Shown here: one piece after another, positions 22,358 through 32,006 of the stretch | How the letters are laid out: each line of letters begins with the position of its first letter | Numbering within the stretch: the first letter of the stretch is position 1 | Notes under the pieces: model-generated | What the model saw: only the letters and a program-made list of their open reading frames with translations | The model's database searches: none | What the model was told of the DNA's origin: nothing | Position numbers and translations under genes: made by a program | NCBI GenBank assembly: GCA_020746995.1 | Contig: JAGPXD010000003.1 | Span: 5,518,001-5,582,000, forward strand | DNA length: 64,000 nucleotides | Reading direction: 5' to 3' | Origin: Plectosphaerella cucumerina | Taxonomy: Eukaryota; Ascomycota; Sordariomycetes; Glomerellales; Plectosphaerellaceae

Positions 22358-25204
22358 ATGGCTAGGACCAAGCAGATCGCCGCCAGGAAGAGGGGCGGCG
22401 GCCTTGGAAAAGGTCAAGGCCGGAACCCCCCACGCGCACCCCCTAGCATGCGCCCTACTTACCGCGAGCGCGATCCCGAGTTCATGGCAACCCTCAAGGA
22501 GGCCGAGCGTCGCGAGGAGATCCTCGCCGACCGCCGCCGAGTCGATGCCAAATGGCGTGCCAAGATCCCCGAGGTTCGCAAGGTCAACTTCGAACACTTC
22601 AAGAACAGGTACCAGGATGTCGACTCCCCCGACTACGCCATCGAGGTCCTCATGGGAGGACCTGGACTCCAGGCCCAGATCCGCCGTGAGCAGGCCTACC
22701 GCCGTCGCGAGGAGATGGCCAGGGATCGCCAGAGCTACATGCGCTGGCTGCAAGACGACACCACCCCGTCCCGCTGGTCTCAGTCCAAGAAGACCTTGCC
22801 GTCTGAGGCCAGGCGCGAGAAGAAGGGCGACGGCGCCATCGTCTCACCTTCGGACACGGAGATTCACCGAGTCCGCATTCAGTCGCAGCCTGTTCTTGGC
22901 CATCTGACTTCTCTGCTCAACGACTCGGAGCAGCGCTCTACGCCCCGTACCTTCATGAGGCCCTTCAAGGCCCTGATTCACTTCCAGCCCAAGATGCGCG
23001 AGATCCTCGCCACTCTCGAGGAGAAGTGGGCCGACTATGAGGAGCTGGATGTCGATGAGGCCGAGTCTGTTGTCGAGTCTGAGGGTGAGGTCATCGAGAA
23101 GGCCGCTAGTACCGAGGGAGACGACGAGGGTGAGTCCTCGGCTGAGGCTACCGACGACACCGAGTCTCTCCACTCGGTCGACTCAAACGCCGATGAGGAC
23201 TTTGAGAACCTCATGGACAGCCCCGAGGCCCTCCGAGACATGCGGTGCTACGTCAACTTCATCGACAATGACATCATGCCGCTGCACCAGCGCTTCGACG
23301 GCAGCAGCGCCGACAAGGTTAAGTTCGACGACCTGTGGTCGCTGTTCCGCATCGGAGACCTCATCTACATGCCGAGCACCACCGAGTCCGGCGGTCGGTA
23401 CCACGAGGTCTGGCGCATCTACAACGTCAAGGTCCCCGAGGTCAAGACGGCCTACCCCTCTGCCGGCTGGGACCTCTTCGCCGATGATCTCTTCGACGAG
23501 GACCAGACCATTCAGTTCAAGATCAGTGCTTACTACATCGACAACGATGGCAACGGCTTCGGCGCGGTGCGCCGCGAGTTCACCATCGATGCCTTTGCAG
23601 GCGAGTCTCCGATCGAGTCTCTCGAAGTCTTCCCCATCCGCTACCTGAGCACCCACTCCACCCTGCTGGAGTCTCTCAAGGCACAGGGGCACCGCTTCTC
23701 CAAGTTCCTCGATGACCGCCACCAGCAGTACAGCGCCTGGACGCTGACGCGCAACCCGCCTTGCGACCGCTACAGCGAGCCCGACGAGGAGATCCTCCAG
23801 ACCGAGGACTACAACAAGATGCGCCACCCCGAGTTTGTCGAGAGCGACGTCATCGTCGATCTCACCGAGGCATACCAGAGGATGCCCGACTGGCGGCCTT
23901 ACTTCCACACCCCGTCGGTGAACCGGTCGAGCCCTTGCTACGTCGAGGATGACACGATGCCCATCCAACAGTGGTTCGATGGCGCGCAGCGCCAGAGTCT
24001 CTCCTTCTCCCAGAAGGAGATCATTCAGAAGGAGGATGGTGTCGAGAGGCGCAAGCGTCGCGAGAATCTGCTCCACGGAGACCAGTTCCTGAAGTACCGC
24101 GTCAACGGCTCGCGCACCATCGAGACGAACCCCAAGGCACTCGAGCTTCGCGAAGAGGACCTCGTCCTGCTGCCCAAGCGTCTCTTTGCCTACGCACTGC
24201 GCGAGCGTCGCTTCTTCGCCATTGACCTCAACCTGCTGAAGCCCATCCGGCGCCAGCCGGGCGTGTTTGAGAACCTGAGGATCCAGGACGATTACAAGGA
24301 CGTTGTTCGCGGCCTTGTCATGTCCCACTTCCAGAAGAAGGCCATCGAGCGCCGCTACGCCGACACGGGCACTGAGGGTCCCGGCCAGGATCTCATCCAG
24401 GGCAAGGGCCGTGGTCTCGTCGTGCTCCTCCACGGCGTCCCCGGTGTCGGCAAGACAGCCACAGCCGAGGCCGTCGCCATGGAGAACCACAAGCCGCTGT
24501 TCGTCATCACCTGCGGCGACCTCGGCCTGTCGCCCAATGAGGTTGAGATGTCGCTGAAGAACGTCTTCCGCCTTGCCCACCTGTGGGACTGTGTGCTCCT
24601 GCTCGACGAGGCAGACGTCTTCCTCTCGCAGCGCTCCAAGCACGACATGAAGCGGAATGCCCTCGTCTCCGTCTTCCTGCGCGTGCTCGAGTACTACAAT
24701 GGCCTGCTCTTCCTGACCACCAACCGCGTCGGCACCATCGATGAGGCCTTCAAGTCGCGCATCCACCTCTCGCTCTACTACCCTCCTCTGGACAAGACGC
24801 AGACCCGCGACATCTTCCGCCTCAACATCGCCAAGCTCAAGGAGATGGAGGCCGAGCGCCACCGCATGACTGGCGAGCCGGCCCTCGTCATCAAGGAGAG
24901 CGAGATTGTCGACTTTGCCTCGCGCCACTACGAGGAGCTCGCGCGGTCTACCGGCTGCTGGAACGGTCGCCAGATCAGGAGCGCCTTCCAGATCGCGTCG
25001 AGCCTTGCCCTGCACGACTTCTCGACGCAGGCTGCCGCGGCTCGTGGGCGCGGCCAGCAGCCTCCTGCCGCGCCTGTCCTTGGCCGCTCGCTCTTTGAGA
25101 AGGTGCAGATGTCGACGCAGAGCTTCGACAGGCACATGAAGAAGGAGGCTGGCGTCTACGACACGGACCTGCCGCTGCGAGGAACTTTCCAGGGCTCCGA
25201 TTAG
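22358..25204 (+). CDS. AAA-family ATPase with histone H3-like N-terminal tail
   Basis: A single exon of 948 aa. The protein starts M-ARTKQ-I-A-ARK-R-GG, nearly the first 13 residues of histone H3, then a basic Gly/Pro-rich stretch. A charged helical region (about 40-120) and a very acidic Asp/Glu/Ser segment (about 228-288) follow. Residues about 290-430 form the conserved N-domain of fungal AAA proteins (RIGDLIYMPS...AYYIDNDG...). The AAA core has Walker A GVPGVGKT (693-700), Walker B LLLDEAD (747-753) and the sensor-1 motif TTNR, then a C-terminal lid. This large fungal family is mostly uncharacterised; members are expected to remodel proteins using ATP. The start is firm: optimal Kozak context, and upstream extension only from a TTG. 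The long reverse frame here (23183-25252) is a shadow. Confidence 0.92.
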   Translation: MARTKQIAARKRGGGLGKGQGRNPPRAPPSMRPTYRERDPEFMATLKEAERREEILADRRRVDAKWRAKIPEVRKVNFEHFKNRYQDVDSPDYAIEVLMGGPGLQAQIRREQAYRRREEMARDRQSYMRWLQDDTTPSRWSQSKKTLPSEARREKKGDGAIVSPSDTEIHRVRIQSQPVLGHLTSLLNDSEQRSTPRTFMRPFKALIHFQPKMREILATLEEKWADYEELDVDEAESVVESEGEVIEKAASTEGDDEGESSAEATDDTESLHSVDSNADEDFENLMDSPEALRDMRCYVNFIDNDIMPLHQRFDGSSADKVKFDDLWSLFRIGDLIYMPSTTESGGRYHEVWRIYNVKVPEVKTAYPSAGWDLFADDLFDEDQTIQFKISAYYIDNDGNGFGAVRREFTIDAFAGESPIESLEVFPIRYLSTHSTLLESLKAQGHRFSKFLDDRHQQYSAWTLTRNPPCDRYSEPDEEILQTEDYNKMRHPEFVESDVIVDLTEAYQRMPDWRPYFHTPSVNRSSPCYVEDDTMPIQQWFDGAQRQSLSFSQKEIIQKEDGVERRKRRENLLHGDQFLKYRVNGSRTIETNPKALELREEDLVLLPKRLFAYALRERRFFAIDLNLLKPIRRQPGVFENLRIQDDYKDVVRGLVMSHFQKKAIERRYADTGTEGPGQDLIQGKGRGLVVLLHGVPGVGKTATAEAVAMENHKPLFVITCGDLGLSPNEVEMSLKNVFRLAHLWDCVLLLDEADVFLSQRSKHDMKRNALVSVFLRVLEYYNGLLFLTTNRVGTIDEAFKSRIHLSLYYPPLDKTQTRDIFRLNIAKLKEMEAERHRMTGEPALVIKESEIVDFASRHYEELARSTGCWNGRQIRSAFQIASSLALHDFSTQAAAARGRGQQPPAAPVLGRSLFEKVQMSTQSFDRHMKKEAGVYDTDLPLRGTFQGSD

Positions 25205-25443
25205 GTCTGGATTTGGTATGATTATGTATCTGAGATTCCGGGCTTGTACCATTTCCTTAACATGTCGCGGCCAGCTTTTGACGCTCCAAGATTGGCAGGT
25301 AGCAAATATTCACGATCATGATGCCATCCCACTTCTAGTGTGATTCCATCGTCTAATGAAGTGATTCCGTCTATTCTCTAACATCTATCGAAACCAATGC
25401 TTTATGTGAGACCGTGACGCCAGGCAATGCCGAAATGCAACAC

Positions 25444-26316
25444 TCACGCCTTGAAGAAGTCGACGACAGCCTTGGTAAACTGGGCAGGGTCCTGCATCGG
25501 CGCAAAGTGGCTCACGCCAGACAGGATGGTGACCTTGCTTCCGGGAATAGCGGCGTTCAGAATACCGGGAACATCAAGGTTGACGGCCTCCTCGTGCTCG
25601 GCGCCGGCGATCATGACCTTCTTGCCGTCGATGCTGCGGAGCTGAGCGTCGGTGAACTGAGGCAGCGTGCCCTCCATCGTGGCGACCTTGGTAGCAAAAT
25701 CCGTGAAGCTCACGCCGGGCTGGAGCTCGGCATACTCCGTGCGGCACCGGGAGACGAGGGTGGAGAAGATGGCGGTATCGCTGAAGGTAGCGTTCGTCTG
25801 CTCCGGGTGAGCTGAGGCGCCGAAGACAAATGCCTTGTTAATCGGCGCGGCGGTGACGGGGTCGATGAGGGCAGCGAGGGTGGTGATGCCGCCGTCCGAC
25901 CATCCGACGACGTTGTACTTCGTCACGCCGGCTGACTCGAGCAGATCGTGCACATCAGCGGCCATCTGGTCGTAGGTGAAGACATCGGCGCTGTTGAACG
26001 TCGAGCGTCCGTGGCCGCGGCGGTCGACGGCGATGACGTAGTGGCCTGCGTCGACGAGACGAGTGATGACGGAGCCGAAGTAGGCGGAGAAGCCGAGGCC
26101 GCCGTGGTCCATGACGATGGGGATGCCGCCGGCTTGTTCGTTGTATTTCTGGAACCACATCTGGATGCCGTTGATGGGGGTGCGGGCTGTGGAGATGGGG
26201 GTGGGGAGGGCGGGGGTGGGGGGGAGGATCTGCCAGGCTGGTGTGTTTTGGCGGATGGCCAGGGCGGAGGCGGAGCCGGCCAGGGCGATGGAGGTGAGGA
26301 GGGCGTTGAAGTGCAT
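25444..26316 (-). CDS. Secreted alpha/beta hydrolase
   Basis: A single exon of 290 aa. The signal peptide is MHFNALLTSIALAGSASA. The alpha/beta hydrolase fold shows MDHGGLGFSAYF (oxyanion), AVDRRGHGRST, nucleophile elbow GWSDGG, a likely Asp near MIAGAEHEE and a catalytic His in SGVSHFAPMQDP. This set is typical of esterase or non-haem chloroperoxidase-like hydrolases. Extension of the frame to 26604 is 5' leader: it lacks a signal and crosses the TATA-like element at 26407-26414. Natural substrate unknown; likely small esters or lactones outside the cell. Confidence 0.9.
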   Translation of the reverse strand: MHFNALLTSIALAGSASALAIRQNTPAWQILPPTPALPTPISTARTPINGIQMWFQKYNEQAGGIPIVMDHGGLGFSAYFGSVITRLVDAGHYVIAVDRRGHGRSTFNSADVFTYDQMAADVHDLLESAGVTKYNVVGWSDGGITTLAALIDPVTAAPINKAFVFGASAHPEQTNATFSDTAIFSTLVSRCRTEYAELQPGVSFTDFATKVATMEGTLPQFTDAQLRSIDGKKVMIAGAEHEEAVNLDVPGILNAAIPGSKVTILSGVSHFAPMQDPAQFTKAVVDFFKA

Positions 26317-26406
26317 TTTGAGCGAGTGTGTGGGATGAAGGGAGAGACTGGTGGTGAGTGAGGAGGAGGAGGATCGTGGGGAGAAGGGGCGAGGGTTGTT
26401 GGAGGG

Positions 26407-26414
26407 GTTATAAA
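26407..26414 (-). promoter_or_regulatory. TATA-like box of the alpha/beta hydrolase gene
   Basis: On the minus strand the sequence reads TTTATAAC about 95 bases upstream of the ATG at 26316. Distance and a CT-rich leader (minus strand) support a core promoter. Confidence 0.5.
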
Positions 26415-27423
26415 GAGCTGTAACCGAGATCTGGGGACAAGGCAACTGCCGTTGATGCCGGGGTTTTTCATCAGGGGAATCTCGAAATAGGAGGTGGTGC
26501 CAAGGATCATGACTCGATCTGGTGTCGTACGGGCCATTCCGTCGGCACTGGCCTTGACTAGGTAATGACCCCTGTCGTCCGGCAGTTCCGGGAGATGTGA
26601 TCAAAAAGCGGTGATGAGACGGGAGAAAGAGGATTCAATCGGAGGGTTTTTAACCAGCTTGTTGATTGCCGAGAGCAAGAGGGAGTTGAGGCTGTTGAGC
26701 CACAGGATGTTTCTCAAGGCTCGGACTCGCAGCTCGCTTGCCGTGGTCGATGCTCCGGGGAAGCCGAGCGTTCATCCATTCGAGACATGGGATGGACAGG
26801 GATGGCCTGCGATGAGAGCGGCCGGGACCAAGCCGGCGGTGCTGGACGGCGATGCATTGTCCCGATCAGGCCATCCGCGGACCCGAATGCTGCGTCGTGC
26901 CTGGGCTAAGCCGCGAGGAGAAGACCGATAATGCCGGTAGAGTCCGCTTACGGCATGGGCGGCTGTTGGAGGAGGGAAGTAAGAATAGAGCTTTGGGAAG
27001 CTTGGAAGAGGTGCACTCGGAGTTGAAAAGGGCTCGGTTGGCCTAGGACACTGCCCGGCGTGGGGTGACCAAGATTTTCTCAGCAGTCTGCTTTCAGTTT
27101 ACTCGAGGCTTGAAAACTATTTCTAGTTCTTTCAGGTCCTCCCAGAAGAATGCAATGAGGAATGACGAGTAATTGCGTCTTGACCTCAAGGGAATCAGAT
27201 AACGCAAGACCATGTAGGTAGGCTCCATGGGTAAGGTAAGCAAAGTCCCTCTTTCTTATCCAGACAAAGCTTCTAAACCGGCATCCTCTCTCGGTTGACA
27301 AATTTCCGGATTTCACAGAGCCTCTTACTGAGAAACAATGCCCCTGGTGAGATAAGGGCACTATCTCGGTTTTGCATCATCCAACAGAGCAGCATGCCAG
27401 CATCAAGCTTCCCTTCAGTCATC
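26415..27423. other. Intergenic region
   Basis: About 1 kb between the hydrolase promoter and a possible gene remnant. Only short frames without motifs; I see no gene. Confidence 0.5.
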
Positions 27424-27660
27424 GTTCATCTGGCCACTATGACACTCGAACGTGTAGTCGCCGATGGCCCCGCCTTGCAATGAGCGATCGCCCTCACCGT
27501 TCACGCGGACGAGAACCAGAAAATCTTCCGCCCTCTCGCCAAGGACCTCGCCGCCACCATCAACGAGTACACAGAATACAACGGTATCCAGAGGGACTAG
27601 GTCTTTGTCAACTATGCTTCGGCCGTCCAGGACCATTGGCTTTCGAGAAGACTGAAGACT
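27424..27660 (+). pseudogene. Possible remnant of an FAD-linked oxidoreductase C-terminus
   Basis: Read in one frame from the ATG at 27439, the stretch encodes a coherent protein-like segment interrupted by two stop codons (TGA near 27481, TAG near 27598). It includes ALTVHADENQKIF, AATINEYTEYNG and VFVNYASAVQD. The last piece resembles the I-Y-x-N-Y-A...Q-D-P segment near the C-terminus of fungal berberine-bridge-type FAD oxidases; a one-base shift then gives PLAF. It could be a decayed gene end or chance. Nothing recognisable flanks it. Confidence 0.25.
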
Positions 27661-28563
27661 CCCATGGCAAAAGCCCAATGAGTATTCAACTGCAAAAACG
27701 GTCTGCCCAAATCAGCAACTGCAAAACCCTCGCTCAATTTTCGGCGGCATTTCGACGGCTGCTTGGCTCCTGCAGACTTCGCTGGCTGCATGTCGTCCAT
27801 CAAGGCTCCGAAGAGCGACCGCTACCCCTGGCAGGCGGGCAGAATCAGCAGCAGCAGCGCCATGCGGCTCTTCGAATTGTCCCCCTTTGCTCCGGCACCC
27901 CTGTCGCCTCCAAGCTAGGCCTCGACCTCGGCCAACTGGCAAATCAAGAACTGGAATACCCTGAAGCTCTTCTCAGTCCACCCTCGGCCCATCCCCCATG
28001 CATCTTTCTGCCTCCCGCGGGGCCCCGATGTCACAGCGTCGCATCGCCCTTCCCCGCATCTGCAACGGCCGCCGCCAACCTCCCGGCATGGCAAGCATGG
28101 GCAGAAGAACGCCCCCTAGAATCGGCCCGTCTGGACGCACACTGACGATCAGCAAGCTCTCACTCCGCGCACTCCGCCCCCTCCCCCGCATCCTCTTCCT
28201 CAGCTCCGCTTAGACTCCGCCGAGGCCATTCCCTCACGAGCTTAAGCCGACGTTGGCACCCCTGGCTAGAACACCTTCTGCCGGCGAACCGAGCAGGGGC
28301 CAAGCGCCGTCAGCGGCGGTTCTGCTCGCCCTCATTCCGGCGCTATGTCGTCGTCTTTTCTCGGAGCGGGTCACATCCCGGCTTGTGGTCTTGTCCCGAC
28401 GTGGTGCTCGCCCGGCCGCCGCCGTCATGTAAGCTGACATCACTATGGCAGGTGCAGCAGAGAGGCCGGATCTCCGAGCTTCTCATGCGGGAGGTGCATG
28501 CTGGTGGACGCTTGCTGTGAATAGCCATTGGGCCGATGCTACCTTGATGTGCTTCCGCAGGTT
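27661..28563. other. Intergenic region upstream of GH31 gene
   Basis: About 900 bases. Several frames overlap (for example to 28145) but none has a domain, signal peptide or codon pattern like the neighbours. No gene called. Confidence 0.45.
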
Positions 28564-28568
28564 TATAA
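28564..28568 (+). promoter_or_regulatory. TATA box of GH31 gene
   Basis: TTTATAAG lies about 70 bases upstream of the ATG at 28635, a short leader distance typical for fungal TATA genes. Confidence 0.55.
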
Positions 28569-28634
28569 GTCGCACCCCGTTCCTGGATCCAATGCTTTCT
28601 GAGAGTGTTGCCCCTCACGCCCTCTTTCGCAGCC

Positions 28635-31493
28635 ATGGCCAACTGGAAGTTTTCCCTCCTCTTCTCGGGCATCGTTTCGGGCGCAGCGCTCAAGCGCGCT
28701 GTTCCCGACTACAACAGGTTGGATGACTGCCCGGGCTATGCTGCCTCCAACATCCAGCAGAGCGACGATGGCTTGACCGCCGACCTCAAACTGGCCGGCC
28801 CTGCCTGCGATGCGTACGGAGACGACCTGACGGATTTGGTTCTCTCGGTGACGTACCAGACTGGTAATTCTCTTTTCCCCCAACTCGCCACCCGATCGAA
28901 ACTAACCGTGTAGACAACCGCCTCCATGTCAAAATCCAGGACAAGGGCAACCAGGTCTACCAGATCCCCGAGTCTGTCATTTCCAGACCCGGCGGCAGCA
29001 GCTCGGCAGGCGGGAGCAACCTCAAGTTCGATTACACCGAGGAGCCCTTCTCCTTCACCGTCTCCCGCGCCGACACGAACGAAGTCCTGTTCGACACCTC
29101 CGCCGCGTCCCTGGTCTTCGAATCACAGTACCTCCGCTTGAGGACGAGCCTCCCCGATGACCCTTTCTTGTTCGGCCTCGGCGAGCATACCGATCCCTTC
29201 AGGTTGAACACCACGGATTACATCCGTACCCTCTGGAACCGCGACAGCTACGCCATCCCGTCGGGCACCAACCTCTATGGCAGCCACCCGCTGTACCTCG
29301 AGCAGCGCGAAGGTGGCTCTCACGGCGTCTTCCTGCTCAACTCCAACGGCATGGACATCCTCATCAACAACACCGAGCAGTCGGGCCAGTACCTCGAGTA
29401 CAACACTCTTGGTGGTGTCTTTGACTTCTACTTCCTTGCCGGGCCCAGCCCGACTGAGGTGGTCAAGCAGTACTCTGAGATCATCGGACTGCCCGCGATG
29501 CAGCCGTACTGGGGACTGGGTTTCCACCAGTGCAGGTAGGATTTCTCCTCACTCCACGCAAATCGACATTGTCCTAACGGCGAACAGATACGGCTACCAA
29601 GATGTCTTCGAGGTCGCCGAGGTCGTCTACAACTACAGCCAGGCCGGCATCCCTCTCGAGACCATGTGGACCGACATTGACTACATGGACGGCCGTGCCA
29701 CTTTCACCCTCGACAAGGAGCGCTACCCCCTGGAGAAGATGCAGCAGCTCGTCGACTACCTCCACGAACACCAGCAGCACTACATCCTCATGGTTAACCC
29801 CACCGCTGCCTGGAAGCAGGAGCTGCCGACGATCCAGCGCGGCTTGGAGAAAGACATCTACCTGAAGCGGGAGAACGGCTCCGTGTACTTGGGCGTCGTC
29901 TGGCCCGGTGTGACCGTCTTCCCTGACTGGTTCGCTGTCAACATTACCGACTACTGGAACACCGAGTTTGAGATCTTCTTCGACAAGGAGACTGGAGTCG
30001 ACATTGACGGTCTGTGGATTGACATGAACGAGCCGGCCAACTTCTGCGAGGGTCTCTGCGATGATCCGTACGGCTCGGCCGTCGGTCTTCCCCCTGCTCC
30101 CCCGCCTTTGAGGGAGATTCCTCGTCCACTTCCCGGTTTCCCTTGCTCCTTCCAGCCCGAAGGCACCGACTGCGAGGATACCGCTCAGGGAGTCAGCCGA
30201 CGCTTGGCTCTGACCCCCGGCTCCGACATGTCCCCTCGCAACCTCATCGACCTCCTCCACAGCCGACAGGAAGGTGGCGATCAGAAGGGCCTGCCCGGAC
30301 GCGACCTCCTCTACCCCCAATACGCCATCCACAACCACGCACCCCCCGACGTCACCTGGAACTCCGACCGCGGTGGTATCTCCTTCAAGACCGTCAACAC
30401 AGACATCATCCACGAGAACGGCCTGGCCATGTATGACACGCATAACCTGTATGGCGCCATGATGGGCCTCGCCTCGCGCAAAGCCATGCTCAACCGCCGC
30501 GCCGGCCTGCGTCCCCTCGTCATCACCCGCAGCAGCTTCCCCGGTGACGGCAAGAACGTCGGCCACTGGCTGGGCGACAACGTCTCCAGCTGGGAGCAAT
30601 ACCGCATGTCCATCCACACGACCATGTCCTTCTCGGCTCTCTACCAGTTCCCCATGGCCGGTTCTGACGTCTGCGGTTTCGCCGGCGATACCAACGAGCA
30701 GCTCTGCGCACGCTGGGCCTCGCTCGGCGCGTTCTTCACCTTCTACCGCAACCACAACGGCATTGAGCACATTCCTCAAGAGTTCTACCGCTGGGAGTCG
30801 GTCGCTGAGAGCGCTCGGAAGGCCATTGCCATTCGGTACCGCCTGCTCGATTACATCTACACTGCGATGTACCGCGCCACCGTCGATGGAAGCCCCGTCC
30901 TCAACCCCATTTTCTTCCTTTACCCCGAGGACAAGGCTACTTGGGCCCTGCAGCACCAGTTCTTCTACGGCACCGGCCTCCTCGTGGCTCCCGTCACTGA
31001 GGAGAACGCCACATCTGTCGATGTCTATCTCCCCGAGGACACCTTCTACGACTGGTACACCCACCGACCCGTTCGCGGCCGCGGTGCGCTCCACACCTTC
31101 GAGGACCAGGACACCACCGACATCCCGCTCCTCATCCGCTCCGGCGTCATCCTCCCTCTTCGTGCAGAGTCGGCCAACACCACGACGGAGCTGCGCAAGC
31201 AGGACTTTGAGCTCATCGTGCCCCTCAACGCGGATGGCAAGGCGAAGGGTGAGCTGTACCTCGACGATGGTGTTTCCGTCGACCCGCAGGGCCACACGCT
31301 CATCGACTTCCGTTTCGAGGACAACACGCTGCACATTGAAGGTGTCTTTGGCTACGAGGTTCCTGTCAAGATCACCAAGGTCAAGATCCTGGGCGCTTCG
31401 TGCAAGACGATTGCTGGAAACCAGGGCAGGGGAAGCAGGACTGTTGAGGTGGACGTGTCTTTGAACAAGGCTGGAACTGTGGATTTGTCGTAG
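28635..31493 (+). CDS. Secreted GH31 alpha-glucosidase
   Basis: Exons 28635-28863, 28914-29535 and 29588-31493 (introns 50 and 52 nt) give 918 aa. The signal peptide is MANWKFSLLFSGIVSGA, followed by KR, a possible Kex2-type site. The N-terminal galactose-mutarotase-like domain includes FLFGLGEHTDPF; the barrel begins near YWGLGFHQCRYGYQD, restored by splicing. The nucleophile Asp lies in WIDMNEPANF and the acid/base Asp in HWLGDN. Length and domain order match secreted fungal alpha-glucosidases (maltases), which release glucose from the non-reducing ends of starch and malto-oligosaccharides. The 646-codon antisense frame is a shadow of the biased codon use. Confident call. Confidence 0.96.
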
Positions 31494-32006
31494 ATAGTTC
31501 TCAAGAGCTATCACACCTCGATGTATCTGCTCATCAGGATCATCTGCTCATCAGCCTTCGCAGTCCCTTCATTGCTGCAGTTCATTTGCCGCCGAGTAAT
31601 GGACGCCACCTTTGTAACCAGACACCAGTAGGCAGACGTCGGAAGAAGACGTACCCCAAGTTTGGCGTCACTTCGGAGCAAGTCACTCAGTCTCAATCGC
31701 TCTCCCCACTTCTCTAGCGCCAAAGTTCTGCAACCTCACCACGATGGAAAGTCGCAGGGCCATTTGATTCCAAAGTCTCTTGATGGAGAAAGCCTTATTC
31801 TACGCCCGTGGTCTTGATTGGAGTCGCGACCAATGTGGCTGACTAGCTGCCTAACGCTACCTCACCAAAAGGCAAAAGTCTGGTATTTAAGAGTCCATGG
31901 CCCTCTTCTCTGTCCTTCAATTTCTTCATCTCTGCAAAACAACCCGTTCAGTTCTCATAGGAGCCCCGTTCAGCTACTACCTTTCATTCTCAGTACTCCA
32001 ACAAAC
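31494..32006. other. Intergenic region and leader of unknown gene
   Basis: About 510 bases; a TATTTAA element near 31884 lies about 120 bases upstream of the ATG at 32007, followed by a CT-rich leader. Nothing else seen. Confidence 0.45.

Noticed and set aside
23183..25252. 689-codon open frame on the minus strand
   Set aside because: It lies entirely antisense to the AAA ATPase. C-ending codons make the complementary frame poor in stops; it has no domains and the plus-strand protein is clearly real.
27372..28145. 257-codon plus-strand frame
   Set aside because: Arg/Pro-rich composition and no motif; a different frame in the same interval looks more like a decayed gene.
29574..31514. 646-codon open frame on the minus strand
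   Set aside because: Antisense shadow of the GH31 alpha-glucosidase exon 3; composition is low-complexity Val/Glu/Gly-rich.
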